From contig OX463820.1 in assembly GCA_949825045.1 (NCBI GenBank), positions 4,104,501 to 4,168,500 on the forward strand: DNA of 64,000 nt. Reading direction: 5' to 3'. Under the pieces are notes generated by a model that saw only the letters and a program-made list of their open reading frames with translations, was not told where the DNA came from and ran no database searches. Positions 38,684 through 49,259 of this stretch are shown in pieces; position 1 is the first letter of the stretch, and each line of letters begins with the position of its first letter. The position numbers and the translations under genes are program-made. Source of the stretch: Argyresthia goedartella (taxonomy: Eukaryota; Arthropoda; Insecta; Lepidoptera; Argyresthiidae).

Positions 38684-40174
38684 TTGGCACCTTCGCCCTT
38701 GACGGTACTGCGATATGGTGTCCGTGAGGAGATGAGATGGCTCGCCCATACTCACAAGTATGTGGAGCGACCCGACATGGACGATGTCCTGCTCAAGCGT
38801 GTGGAGGACGCAATGACACGCGTCGGGAAGGTGTGTCGGCTGGCTGCCGAGGCTGAAGCCCTCGGGCTTACGGATGAGGCCTCGGTGGCTGCAGTGAGGC
38901 AGCTCTGCGCGGATGCTGACCAAGCGATGGAGTGCTTGGGCGACATCGAGCGTCGCGCTGAAAAAATTAAGCGGTCGCGTCGGGATGACCGCGGGGAGGG
39001 TAGCGGAGACCCCCCCCCTAAGGGTGTGGTTGGACGGCTTCCACACCTGGAGATTCCGGCCTTCGGTGGGGCAATTGATGAGTGGCCGGCATTCATCAAT
39101 TTGTTCGATAGCCTGGTCCACGGTCGGGACGACCTGGACAGCGCCTACAAGTTGGCCCAGCTATTGATGGCACTGCGGGGTGAACCGAAGGAGTTGGTCG
39201 GTCACCTAACGGTTACGGCGGGCAATTATGAGATTGCCCGGGTCATATTGTTTGACCGCTACCAACACAAAAGGCGGTTGGTTGATGCGCAGCTGGGGAA
39301 GCTGTTCAGCATCCCAAGAGTAACCCGGGATGTTGACATTCGGGTACAGGTGCTCAACCCTGTGCTGGTGGCCACTAAGGCCCTTCAGAACCTTGGTCTG
39401 CCGGTAGACCAATGGTCATATATTGTGTTATATATGGTTTTGTCACGGTTGCCTGCAGCTGTTCAAGGTCGGTTTGAACAGCTGCATGGGGGCAGTAGCT
39501 CGGAACTGCCCACGCTCATCCAATTAACGGAGTTTTTGGAGGGTGAATGCAGGCGATGCGACACCATGGATTCGGAGGCCAGTGTGCAGCGCCAACCCGC
39601 GCGGATGCGGGAGGGGCCGCGCCCCCCACCCCCACGGGGGGGTGGTCGGTCAAAACAATTTGGCGTTTTGAGTGCCGCGCCGTCGGGTGACGGCTGTGTG
39701 CACTGCGACAGTGCCGGTCATGAGGTGACCAGTTGCGCCAACTTTAAGGCGCTCGGTGTGGCTGCCCGCAGGAAGGTGGTCTTCCGCCACCGATTGTGTT
39801 TCGGTTGTTTGGGGCCGCACCCGCTGAGCGAGTGCTCACGGGCGTCCCCCTGTGAGGGCTGCGGTGGCAGCTACCACGTCGTGTTGTGCCTGAACCGGTC
39901 AGGTCCATCGGACGGTCACCAGGGCCGGACTCAGGTCGGTCGGTCACAGGGCCCAACCAGGGCCGGACCCAGTCCCCCTCCGGGCAACGAGAGTCACCAA
40001 CGGGGTGACTGGGGTACCCGCGGACGGGACCCCCCCCCCCCCGAGGGGAAGGGGGCAGCGCGGGGGGTAACAGGCGGGACAGCCGGGGTTCGGTCGCCGC
40101 TGTCCAGGGTCAGCGAGGACTTCGGGCCGCTGGCTCACCGCGTGTTACGGGCGGGTGTCAGATGGCACCTATGA
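38684..40174 (+). CDS. BEL gag with three zinc knuckles
   Basis: 496 residues. The N-terminal third is helical and charged (AMTRVGKVCRLAAEAEALGL). The centre has LPHLEIPAFGGAIDEWPAFI, LMALRGEPKELVGHL and LFDRYQHKRRLVDAQL, the DUF1759-type gag core of BEL/Pao elements. Then come CVHCDSAGHEVTSC, CFGCLGPHPLSEC and CEGCGGSYHVVLC, three Cys/His knuckles that bind RNA. The frame drifts in the proline/glycine-rich tail after a 13-C run at about 40029-40041, so gag and protease are now in different frames. Leader length from LTR to ATG is about 680 bp. Confidence 0.85.
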   Translation: MAPSPLTVLRYGVREEMRWLAHTHKYVERPDMDDVLLKRVEDAMTRVGKVCRLAAEAEALGLTDEASVAAVRQLCADADQAMECLGDIERRAEKIKRSRRDDRGEGSGDPPPKGVVGRLPHLEIPAFGGAIDEWPAFINLFDSLVHGRDDLDSAYKLAQLLMALRGEPKELVGHLTVTAGNYEIARVILFDRYQHKRRLVDAQLGKLFSIPRVTRDVDIRVQVLNPVLVATKALQNLGLPVDQWSYIVLYMVLSRLPAAVQGRFEQLHGGSSSELPTLIQLTEFLEGECRRCDTMDSEASVQRQPARMREGPRPPPPRGGGRSKQFGVLSAAPSGDGCVHCDSAGHEVTSCANFKALGVAARRKVVFRHRLCFGCLGPHPLSECSRASPCEGCGGSYHVVLCLNRSGPSDGHQGRTQVGRSQGPTRAGPSPPPGNESHQRGDWGTRGRDPPPPEGKGAARGVTGGTAGVRSPLSRVSEDFGPLAHRVLRAGVRWHL

Positions 40175-40548
40175 GTGGCGCGAAGGCTGGGAGCCCACCA
40201 CCTTCTGCGCCACCCTGCCCGTCGCTCTGGGAGGCGAACAGGGAGGCGAACAGTCGGATGTCGCCCCCATTCCTAGAGCGCCCCAGGTTGGATCCGCTCT
40301 CCCCCCTCCATCCACGGTGGCCACCGGGCACACCGTTCACAGTCCGGTATGGTCGGGTACCGGGACAGCGAGGGGCCTATTATGCGGGTTGGGACCCCCT
40401 AATGTACATGCGGTCTGATATGCCACCGGTGGCATATCAGCAGCCGAGTTACCAGGCCGACGGAGGTCTGAGCGGGTTCGGATCCCGCGGGGGTTCCCGC
40501 TAGGGACACGCCGCCCACTTACAGGGTGCCGCCACTCCTCAGACGGTC

Positions 40549-41220
40549 ATGCTCCCCACCGCCTCGGTGATAGCGTGGAGTTCGGACGGCAAATCTTGTG
40601 TGGCACGAGCACTATTGGACTCGGGGGCCCAGGGGTGCTTAGTCTCGTGCAACCTTGTAAGACGGTTGGGCATTTCGGTAAGGGAGTATCCACATTCCAT
40701 TCGGGGAATTGGAAACACGGAAGTCGGTTCCGTTAAGGGAGTATGTCGGATTACTCTCTCGTCACGGGTGGATTCATCGGTGAATCTGACGGTCACGGCA
40801 ATAGTCATGCCTAATGTGATGGGCTCACACCCTCACGTACGGTTGTCGCCCTCGGTGCGACAGTTGGTCGCTGGGTTGTCACTGGCTGACCCGGAGTTCG
40901 ATATTCCGGGCCCAGTAGACATTTTATTGGGTGTCGATGCCTTGGGATACCTGTTAGTGCCAGGTGTCCACGTGTTGCAGGCGACTGGTCTGGTTTCGGT
41001 CAACACCAGACTGGGCCATGCGGTAATGGGTCCAGTCATGCCGGCTGCCCCACGCCTAGCGACTCGTAGTCCCTTATTCGGTTCTGTACTCTCGGAGGTG
41101 TTACAGAAGTTTTGGGAGGTGGAGGAACCACCTACGGTCCGCCGGTTGGACCCGGTTGAAGAAGAGTGTGAACAGCTTTATCGGAACAATACTGGTCGCC
41201 TTCGGTCAGGTCGATTTCTC
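40549..41220 (+). pseudogene. BEL protease and first residues of RT
   Basis: ALLDSGAQGCLVSCNLVRRL is the aspartic-protease active site, followed by GPVDILLGVDALGYLLVPG, the second conserved block of the DUF1758 protease. It continues into VEEPPTVRRLDPVEEECEQL, which normally precedes the RT palm, and then breaks off at NNTGRLRSGRF. After this the sequence is already integrase in another frame. Processing of the polyprotein would be its role. Confidence 0.85.
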
Positions 41221-41680
41221 ACACGAGTTGGTCGAACTGTTGATACAGGATCGACACATTCGGAATGGGCATGTCGGATGCCACGCCTTGATGGCGTTTC
41301 TCCAGCGCGAGTTCTGGATTATATCGGGAAGACGCTTAGTGCGTAGCGTCGTATTTCGGTGCCTGCCTTGTTATCGGGCCAAGGCGGCTACGATGCAGCC
41401 CCAGATGGGCGATTTGCCCTCGGATAGGGTTAACGAAATCCGGCCCTTTGCGGGTGTCGGAACGGATTTCGCGGGACCATTCATGGTCAAGTCTTCACAG
41501 CTACGGAACGCCAGATTAGTGAAGGCATACCTGTGCGTCTTCGTGTGCTTGGCCACGAAGGCAGTCCACTTGGAGGTGGTCAGTGACCTCACTACGGAGG
41601 CATTTATCGCATGTCTGGATCGGTTCGTCTCACGAAGGGGCCTCCCGACATTAATCCGTTCGGACAACGGCACAAATTTG
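41221..41680 (+). pseudogene. BEL integrase, zinc-binding and core N-terminal part
   Basis: HELVELLIQDRHIRNGHVGC, FWIISGRRLVRSVVFRCLPC (H2C2 finger), then FAGVGTDFAGPFMVKS with the first catalytic Asp, LCVFVCLATKAVHLEVVSDL, and RGLPTLIRSDNGTN with the second Asp. A single-base deletion at about 41676 (ACAAATTTGTCGG, one T short) shifts the frame before FVGARRYL. The junction with RT is the 5' side of the large deletion. Confidence 0.85.
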
Positions 41681-42354
41681 TCGGAGCCAGGCGATATCTG
41701 CAGGAGGTCACTCAATTCCTGAACGGTAACCAGGACGCCATCGGTACGGCTTGCTCCCGACGAGGGATTGAATGGGTTTTCAGTCCGCCGGGATGTCCTC
41801 ATTGGGGAGGAATTTTTGAGGCTGCGGTTAAATCGGCTAAGTCGCACCTGACGAGGATCATCGGTGAGACCTCTCTACGCTTTGAAGAGCTTGCGACGCT
41901 GTTCTATAAAATTGAAATGACACTGAACTCGCGTCCGTTGTGCCCGCTCAGTTCGGATCCAAATGATTTGGAAGCGTTGACGCCGGGTCACTTCCTGATA
42001 GGTCAGCCCCTTAACGCCCTGCCAGAATACCCATTCGGTGATGCTAAGTTAAGTCGGTTAACTAGGTGGCAGATGTTGCAGCAGATGGCTCAAGATTTTT
42101 GGAAACGGTGGTCCCTTGAGTACTTGCACATCTTGCAGCAGCGCCTTAAGTGGACTGACCGGACGAGCCCCCCTCAAGTCGGTGATTTGGTGCTGATTAA
42201 GGATGCGAACCTGCCATCATTGAGATGGAGACGAGGACGGATCGTCAATTTGTACACGGGTCGGGATGGCACGCCTCGATCAGCAGAAGTCAGGGTGGGG
42301 GACTCGGTCCTCAAGAGAGCGGTCGCAACACTTTCTCGCCTTCCTATTGATTAG
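41676..42354 (+). pseudogene. BEL integrase, core C-terminal part and DUF5641
   Basis: FVGARRYLQEVTQFL, then GIEWVFSPPGCPHWGGIFEA with the catalytic Glu in GGIFEAAVKS, then TLNSRPLCPLSSDPNDLEAL, LTPGHFLIGQPL and the DUF5641-type end DLVLIKDANLPSLRWRRGRI. Intact from the frameshift to its stop just before the 3' LTR. Confidence 0.87.
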
Positions 42355-42385
42355 GGACAGGTTCGGGCCTGTCCGGGCGGGTGAC

Positions 42386-42973
42386 TGTTTAATATTTATG
42401 CTTCGGAACGCACCGGTTTTTTGTTGCGCGAATCGATCTTGAGTAATCGAGACATCACTAGCGAAAACGGCACTAGCAGCTGTCACTCGTATCGGAAACG
42501 AGATGTAAAATTGGAGGTTAATCTTTCTCTTGGTCTGTCTCATCGGTGAGAATAACATGGCGGCTCGGGCCCCGTGATGGTATTTCGGTGTACCAATTAT
42601 CATACAGGCATCGGGCCTGGTCAGAGTGTAAATCTACCTCATAGCGTCGGGCTATTGATTGTAATTAGATTCGCGTCAGCGGCCAAGTGATCCCTGTTGA
42701 TTGGACATCGTCGCATCGGTAGCGGCGACTCCACGGTCACGGCAGGCAGCACGCCGGCGACAGCGTCGGCAGCAACGATAGGTTTCGATTCACTCCATAT
42801 CCTATCCCAAACTGTGCCCTTTTCCCGTATTCCCGTCTCGAATCGAGCTTTCGATTTCCTGCCTACGGAGACAAGGTCAGTAACCAATTTCATCACATTC
42901 TTTTCTCTCACGTGGCAAAGGCACATCCCCCTCAGGATTCTCACGCCGTTCGGTAGGCGTGGGAAATTAAACA
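42386..42973 (+). repeat. BEL 3' LTR
   Basis: 588 bp. Differences from the 5' LTR seen by eye: TTTATGC for TTTGTGC, GATCTTGAG for GATCGCGAG, and AATTTCAT for AATTGCAT. Confidence 0.93.
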
Positions 42974-43129
42974 AATTACATGATGAGGCGTGGACAGGAG
43001 GTCATTTGGGTCTCGCAAAGACGTTGAAGAGGTTTCGGTCGAAATATTTCATGCCGAAAGCCGATAAGGAGATAGAGCGTTATATAGCTTCGTGCGTGCC
43101 GTGTCAAGAAAGGAAGTTAGGTAGGTAAT
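42974..43129 (+). pseudogene. Gypsy B integrase zinc finger
   Basis: After the second AATTA the frame of the interrupted pol resumes: ELHDEAWTGGHLGLAKTLKR, YFMPKADKEIERYIASCVPC, then QERKLGR and a stop. The H-x-H...C-x2-C finger is complete only when read across the BEL insertion, which proves the insertion point. The catalytic core that should follow is deleted. Confidence 0.88.
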
Positions 43130-43254
43130 ATTTTAAAAATTGTAAGACGGACCCGCGGGTGAAATAAATTTTATAGCCCGGGAGGCCACTCGGCTATTTT
43201 GCGAGTTACTCGAGCGCGTTTTGTTATACGTTTGGAGGATAACGGGAAGATGTA

Positions 43255-43397
43255 TGAAGTTGGCACGTCTGTATCAAGGACCATACAAGGTCATTGAGAT
43301 CGTTGGGAGGACTAATGTGCTGATTCGTCGTCTGAGCTCACGGTCACGGGGCGTTATTGTTAACACAAATCGTTTAAAACGCTTTGTGCTGCTTTGA
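43255..43397 (+). pseudogene. Gypsy B integrase C-terminal remnant
   Basis: KLARLYQGPYKVIEIVGRTN then VNTNRLKRFVLL and a stop: the GPY/F-type end of integrase. The same remnant is the only pol coding left in gypsy A. Confidence 0.75.
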
Positions 43398-44804
43398 GGG
43401 GTTCGTCTGATATTAAATAATTATACATTAGGACATTAAATAATTATAGGATTAGGATAGGAACATAAGGATATTAAATAATTATACATTAGGAGTATAA
43501 TACAATTTTATCCCGGTTGATGGTTTGTGGTTTATGTATGCGGTATTGTTATGAATTGTTTATTAACCGGTGTTTCTTTTCATGTTGTTGCTGAACTATG
43601 ATGTCTGATGAGGACCGTACACCAAAGACCCAAGAAATATCTGTAACACACTAGATTTCCGTGGTAGATTACCTTTATATGAGAAACTTTTATAAACGAC
43701 AGTTCGAATAATTGTTTGAACCGATCGCCTGGTTTTATCTTTGAGAGCAGTATGACGAGGCAATAGCTCTTCGTCATAGGGTTCTGTTTTGGTTCCCGCG
43801 TTCTTAAAGTATAGAGTTGGGATGATTTGGTAAGGGGAGAGTAAGGGTTGTATAACGAAGTTGGTAACGAAGGTTTCTCAATGAAAGTAATTTCTGATGT
43901 GGGATAACTCGGGTATTCGATACACATTCGAGATTCTTTGTAGTGTCTTTACTTGGGTAATTGGTTGCAACTCACGGCGATTATCTTAAACTGTTAATAG
44001 TAAAAGATAGTTTACTGAATTCCAATGGATTAGTTGAGGTTTATGTACGTAGTAGTATCGGTTTTAAAGCTAGTTGATTTCATCGTATTATTGGAACGAA
44101 TTTTAATGAACTCATTCTTAGGCTGTGGCTTAATAATACGGTTCTATAGATTAATCCTGTTAATATGGTTGACGTTTCATATATTTGAAAATGATATGTT
44201 TTTTTCTTTGATCTTTGCCTGCGTTAATTTTTGAAATATTTCCATTCGGTGGAAAGAGTTTACAACGTGTTCACAATTGTTATATGCAAAGATCGAGTTA
44301 TATTAATTTTAGGAACGGAGGTATTATGGTTGTCTGATAAGTTTTTCGCTAGTTTTTATTGTCAGAAAGTTTGTCGAATGATAACCATTCGAGAAGCTAA
44401 ATCTTAGCTAGATTCAGCTGTTTTCTAGCGTTAGGTTAGTGTTAAGCCGCGAATAATTGTATGATGGGATTATAGGGTGTTATAATTTAAGTTTTTTAAG
44501 GTGCATAGCCTACACCTTAAGTGTAGTTTGGTTTTGTTATTTAATGTTTAATTGAGTAGGTTAAATGGGATGGTTGGACAGATAAGGATTAGGGTACTTG
44601 ATGTTATTTAAATTTATGCTTGCGGCATATTTACTGTCTTTTAGATTTCATGCATAGCAAACTAACTTAAAGTTAACATTTTTTTTTTTTGATTTTAGAC
44701 TTTGAGATAGGGTTGTCATTTTAGATTTTAGACTTTGAGTAAGGGTTGCCACTTCGAAAAAAAAAAAAAACCGTTGGTTTTTTTTTTTTTTTGTAGGGAA
44801 TGAT
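43398..44804 (+). other. Gypsy B long 3' non-coding region
   Basis: About 1.4 kb without a sense-strand gene, conserved in gypsy A (complement of about 9934-11454). It ends in A- and T-runs and a short GGGAATGAT before the 3' LTR; in gypsy A the equivalent position is GGGGGGAATGAT, a plausible polypurine tract. Confidence 0.65.
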
Positions 44805-45165
44805 TGTAAGGTTCGATTTTTGTTTAGGCGATTATATTGTGTACGGGCCTCTTTAGAGTGGGTGTCACTTTGACACTGTTACTTATTTTGTAATTTTAAA
44901 AAGAAAGAGGTTTGGTTGTGAGAAGTCAATGGGACACACTTCACCGTAGGCTTCGGCCAGTGACTGAGCTAAATTATAGTGAGGATTAGAGTAATGGCTA
45001 TCGAGCCAGTTGTGGATCCCTTTTATACAAAGTGTAAATAAACTGTTCATATAAATCAAATAAAAACAACAACAACAAACCAGTCCAGTGTTATGATTTA
45101 TAATTATCAATTAAGCACTACATCATTAGTGCTAGGAGTACTACATTGGTGCTAGGAGCACTACA
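44805..45165 (+). repeat. Gypsy B 3' LTR
   Basis: 361 bp, TGTAAGG...CACTACA. Very similar to the 5' LTR; the main length difference is a missing TACA. Confidence 0.88.
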
Positions 45166-45167
45166 TT

Positions 45168-45515
45168 TGTAAGGTAGGTTGTATATTGTATACGGGCCTC
45201 TTTAGAGTGGGTGTCACTTTGACATTGTTACTTATTTTGTAATTTTAAAAAGAAAGAGGATTGGATGTGGAAGTCAAGGTGACACACTTCACCGTAGGCT
45301 TCGGCCAGTGACTGAGCTAAATTATAGTGAGGATTAGAGTAATGGCTATCGAGCCAGTTGTGGATCCCTTTTATACAAAGTGTAAATAAACCATTCATGA
45401 TAAATAAAATAAAAACAACAACAACAAACCAGTCCAGTGTTATGATTTATAATTATCAATTAAGCACTACATCATTGGTGCTCAGGAGTACGACATTGGT
45501 GCTAGGAGCACTACA
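45168..45515 (+). repeat. Extra downstream LTR of gypsy B
   Basis: 348 bp, TGTAAGGTAGGTTG...GAGCACTACA, separated from the preceding LTR only by TT. TT is also the pair of bases that follows the 5' LTR. It is followed by GTAC, the outer target duplication. Confidence 0.85.
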
Positions 45516-45519
45516 GTAC

Positions 45520-45999
45520 CTAATTATCTAGATATACTTTTAATGCTGTAGTTGTCTTCCCAATACTATATTATTTTGGCTTTAACAAAATCAGTTAAAA
45601 AATGAGACATGATAACTGGTCGAAACTTTAAAAATCATAAGATCCGCAGTAACTTGGGTGATATTGTGACACGAAGTGAACGATATTCTTGTTCTGTGGT
45701 TATAATTCTGATAAACTACCCTTAATTTATGTGTAAATGCATTGCGTGTGGTTGGCGATGAAGTTAGACCGCTGCGTCATAGCAGTAGAAAATATTATAT
45801 TCATTTTCGCCATGATATACAGATCGTCGGTTGGTGCCACAGAGCATTGAATATTAGAGAGAGGGCGAGCCGCCGCGTAACGGCTGATCGTTGTATGCCC
45901 AGTGTGCATACAGTGCATTCATTTGCTCTCAGCGAGAATTCCCGAGTGCACACGCCGATCGCCTTAGAAAACTGACAACACTTAGCTTTATTTTCTATA
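45520..45999. other. Possible 5' region of the THAP exon
   Basis: No gene recognised. The last 200 bp are less AT-rich and end at an ATG with a good splice donor downstream, so this may be the promoter and 5' UTR of the THAP-like gene. Confidence 0.35.
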
Positions 46000-46079
46000 A
46001 TGCCGGCCTGTACAGTTGTCCTATGTGAAAATCGCAGTGATTCGACAAATTTTCATAACAAGGGTATAACATTTCACAG
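46000..46079 (+). CDS. THAP-domain first coding exon
   Basis: ATG followed by 26 codons and a split codon at a GTAAAC donor. The peptide starts MPACTVVLCENRSDSTNFH and ends in KGITFHR. The C-x4-C, NR and G..FHR(F) pattern at the very N-terminus is the first half of a THAP (C2CH zinc finger) domain. The second half (W, C, HF) should follow in the next exon, but no such exon appears in the following 2 kb or anywhere else I could find. It is either spliced to a distant exon or an orphan. THAP domains bind DNA in host factors and in P-element transposases. Confidence 0.55.
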
Positions 46080-48051
46080 GTAAACACTGAAAATACAATA
46101 TTTCTTCAATAAAACAACACGATTAACGAAATATTCCGAGGAAGTAATGCTATTGAGTCGCATCCAGATTCCGTCTCTCTCATACTCATCAGCGTTATTA
46201 ACTCATTAGTAGCGTAAGGATCCATTAACTCATTAGTGAGAAAGACAGGAAATAAATTTAATGTCCATGACGCTGTGTGTGCTGTGTGCGTGCTTTATGA
46301 AACAATGTGCGCCTCATGCGCACGTATACAGCCACGTAACTGCTTTGCCTGTGTTTAAGAATACGAGAGTAGGGATAAATGTTTAAGTGGTTATTATGTG
46401 TGCGTGTTCGTTGTGTTTATTTAATGATACGTTGTTTGAATTCAGCTTGCGACAATCGGTTTGCATACAAAATAGGCTGAACGCCCTATCTCCTATGTTG
46501 AGATATCTGTGGTTGGTGCATTGGGACGAGTGCTTGCTTCATTAAAGTCCAAAAATTGTCCCCACTTCCTCCTCTTAAGACCGGCAGTTTCCTATTCCTG
46601 AAGCCACAAGGAACACAAACATACTTGTCTTAGGTATATAGAAGAGAAGGGTACGAAAATGTTAAAGGAGACGACTTCTTGAAGATTTGCCTTTAGACGT
46701 AAAGTACGAAGAAAAACCAAACATAGTATTGATCCCAGAGTGAAAGTACTTGCACAAATTCATCCATAGGACAAGACAACTCACCAAAAGTCCAACAATG
46801 ACCTATATTCAACCTTTTTGACACCAACCAATCAAGCAAGTTACCCAGTAAACTCTTTGAGTAGAATAAAAGTTATCGATGGGCATATTGATGGTTGGTC
46901 AGTCAAAATGACAGCAATTTTATAGATTATATTTTCGCTATACTTTTTTGGTATTTTTGTAGGGCTTATGAACCGTCTGTTTCGAATTAGTTTCCTTTAT
47001 TCTCAGATATTTAGCCCGGGTCAGTGGGTGTGTGAGTGAAAACTAATCAAGTGTTTCAACATCAACCTCCAACTCATCAGATTGTTATAGATATATAAGT
47101 CTTCTAAATGGCTGCTCTAGCTCGTATTTTGCAATTAATAAAGACTTGTAATCCCCGGGTAAGTGATCTTGAGTGAGAAATAAAATATAAACAATACAAC
47201 AGTTCCGAACCATGTTCAAGGGTCCTATGGCCTGTCCCTACTGTCTCAGTTTCGGATCCGAACCATACCAAACCATATAATTTGTTCCAGTGCATTGTGA
47301 AAGTGCCAATGAATTGCCGCTCATCAAAAACGGAGTCCTTCCTCAGTGGAACCAATGCAAATTATCTGGAAAACCAGTATGTGGACTGGGCGAAATCTAA
47401 GGGATCCATTAACTCAGTAAGTATTCTCTAGTCTCGTAATTAAAGGAGTTTCAAACCTCTTGAGGTTAATATTGCCAGTGTGAAGTGTATTTGAAACTTC
47501 ACAAATCATTATCAGATTCTCAGTCAGAATATTTTGAGCATTAAAAGGGGACACTTGCAGTGGTAGAATCCAAGTAGTTCATACGTACGTGAGGAATTAT
47601 CTATCGCCCTATTTGTTCCTTGTTGTCAAAATGTCTTGCTAGTCGCTTACAGCTGTAGCGACAGTATACTGGGGTGAGCTTTGGATATCATCGCCCTGAA
47701 TTTGGTGTCGATAACAATGATTACGGGTTTTTGGGATGATACTGTGACACACTGTAACATTTTTTCTTGCCGGACACGCTTTTGTATTTCGTTTCATGTT
47801 TTTGAAAACTTACTTAAAATCGACATGTGGTTATAGATGATGCCATCCACGACCACGCGCCCCACTATTTTTCAATTGAGAGGATGGTGGGGTGCGTGGG
47901 GTTCGACTAGAGCGACCGTCGCAAGCGGGAAGCCGCTCGATGCAGACGAGTAATTTAGTCCACGTTCCGCATTATCTAGACTCGTCACGAATGTTGCTCT
48001 ACTTCCTAATTATATCCTATTTCCTTTCATTACATACTAAAACTTAAAAAA
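46080..48051. other. Stretch without a recognised gene
   Basis: If the THAP exon is real this is its first intron. A GGATCCATTAACTCA motif occurs twice, at about 46158-46220 and 47400. No coding exon supported. Confidence 0.35.
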
Positions 48052-48090
48052 ATGTCTATTAAATCTCAGCGTGTTGTATTAAAAAGTCAG
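48052..48090 (+). CDS. Sailor-like transposase exon 1
   Basis: ATG and 13 codons (MSIKSQRVVLKSQ) ending at a perfect GTAAGT donor. Joined in phase 0 to exon 2 at 48535 it gives ..LKSQ/AREITCKVYDLMKKEA, completing the N-terminal helix of the transposase HTH domain. The 444-bp intron contains a run of ATGCT pentamers at about 48296-48318. Confidence 0.6.
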
Positions 48091-48534
48091 GTAAGTATGT
48101 GATATTATATAAATTGTATTGTTTAGTAAGTATGTAAAATCCCTAATTGGTATGCTAGCGAGGGAACAGCCGAAGGCTGCCCCGAGCGAGCGCCGCCGTA
48201 ACGTAATATGTGGAATATTTGTATGTATGTAACGATGTAACAATAGATACTTATATGTTTTAAGTTCTAGAAAAAGGCGCTGTAGTTTTCGATGAATGCT
48301 ATGCTATGCTATGCTATAGGGTAAGAAATCGATCGAGCTTGGTCTCAAAACTGAAAAATCGTGTAATTTCGAGTTTTCATGCTTTTCTCATTACCGCGCA
48401 ATAGGATCGACAATTTCACTTTAGTACAATGAACATAAGACATAAATTTCAATAACAAACCACAGTTGATGTTGAAAATGACTTCGTGGTGTAGTAGATG
48501 TGTGTGATTTTTATAATGTTTTGTTTTATTTTAG

Positions 48535-49259
48535 GCAAGGGAAATTACTTGTAAAGTCTATGATTTAATGAAAAAGGAAGCTAAAAACAGTTATGCAGAA
48601 AAACTGACAGATGCACATTGGAGAACTGCACAAGTTGTTGGGGTGTCTGAAGCCACAGTGACTAGAATTTTAAGCAAAAGAAAGGCACATGTAATGAATC
48701 AGTACAATAACTACTGCTATAGGATCGACAGAGTCACAAGCCATGATTCAGAGTACTGCATGGGATCGACAGAGTCACATGCCATGGATCAGACTGCTGC
48801 TATGGGGTCGACAGAGTCACATGCCATGGATCAGACTGCTGCTATGGAATTGACGAAGTCTAACACAATAGAGTCTCAAAAAGAAGCAACTTTGGTGGAC
48901 AAAAGTGCTTCAATTTTTACGTCACCTATGAAGAAGAGAAAGGTGACACCAAGAAAAATAAATTTAGACGAATTTGATATTGGCGTGGTTCGGCGAACAA
49001 TTCGAAACTTTCATTTAGAGTATCATCAATTTCCAAGATTATCCCGGCTTAGAAATGTTTTTCGAGACAGCATACAATATGAGGGATATATTATAACTCT
49101 TAGAAGACTGTTAAATAAACCGGGATATAAATGGAGAAGAACCGAGAATAACCGGAAGTTCCTTACAGAAAGACTTGATATTGAAATGTTAAGATTAAAA
49201 TATATAAAACAAGTTAAGTTTTTTCGTTATCAAGGCCGACACACTGATGAGTCATATAT
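48535..49259 (+). pseudogene. Sailor-like (DD82E) transposase exon 2, first part
   Basis: Starts after TTTTATTTTAG. Helix-turn-helix: HWRTAQVVGVSEATVTRILS. A Ser/Thr-rich linker carries two exact 14-residue repeats (GSTESHAMDQTAAM, DNA 48760-48843) and a basic nuclear-localisation motif PMKKRKV. The second DNA-binding region is LRNVFRDSIQYEGY and LRRLLNKPGYKWRRTENNRK. It ends QGRHTDESYI at the first catalytic Asp block (TDES), where a TIR element is inserted. The frame runs into that element and stops at once. The rest of the protein resumes at 57207. Confidence 0.8.

Larger units (their letters stand above)
37416..42973 (+). mobile_element. BEL/Pao retrotransposon, deleted for RT-RNase H, nested in gypsy B
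   Basis: Perfect 5-bp duplication AATTA (37411-37415 and 42974-42978). Two 588-bp LTRs differ at about four positions by eye. A primer binding site complementary to initiator tRNA-Met follows the 5' LTR. Gag with three zinc knuckles, DUF1758-type protease and BEL integrase are recognisable, but the RT-RNase H module is missing between about 41190 and 41220. The near-identical LTRs imply recent insertion despite the missing polymerase. Confidence 0.92.
33721..45515 (+). mobile_element. Gypsy B: LTR retrotransposon with tandem 3' LTRs and nested BEL
   Basis: Order: 5' LTR (33721-34085), leader, gag, protease-RT-RNase H, [BEL/Pao insertion 37416-42973], integrase finger, integrase tail, a long 3' non-coding region, 3' LTR (44805-45165), two bases, extra LTR (45168-45515). 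GTAC directly repeats on both outer flanks (33717-33720 and 45516-45519), so the duplication encloses the third LTR as well. The 5' and 3' LTRs differ at about five positions and one 4-bp indel by eye. The integrase core is deleted and the RT active site is mutated. Confidence 0.88.

Noticed and set aside
43580..43927. Antisense 115-codon frame also open in gypsy A (11058-11294)
   Set aside because: Its conservation is explained by DNA similarity of the two gypsy copies. There is no motif, and the shorter version in A is disrupted upstream.
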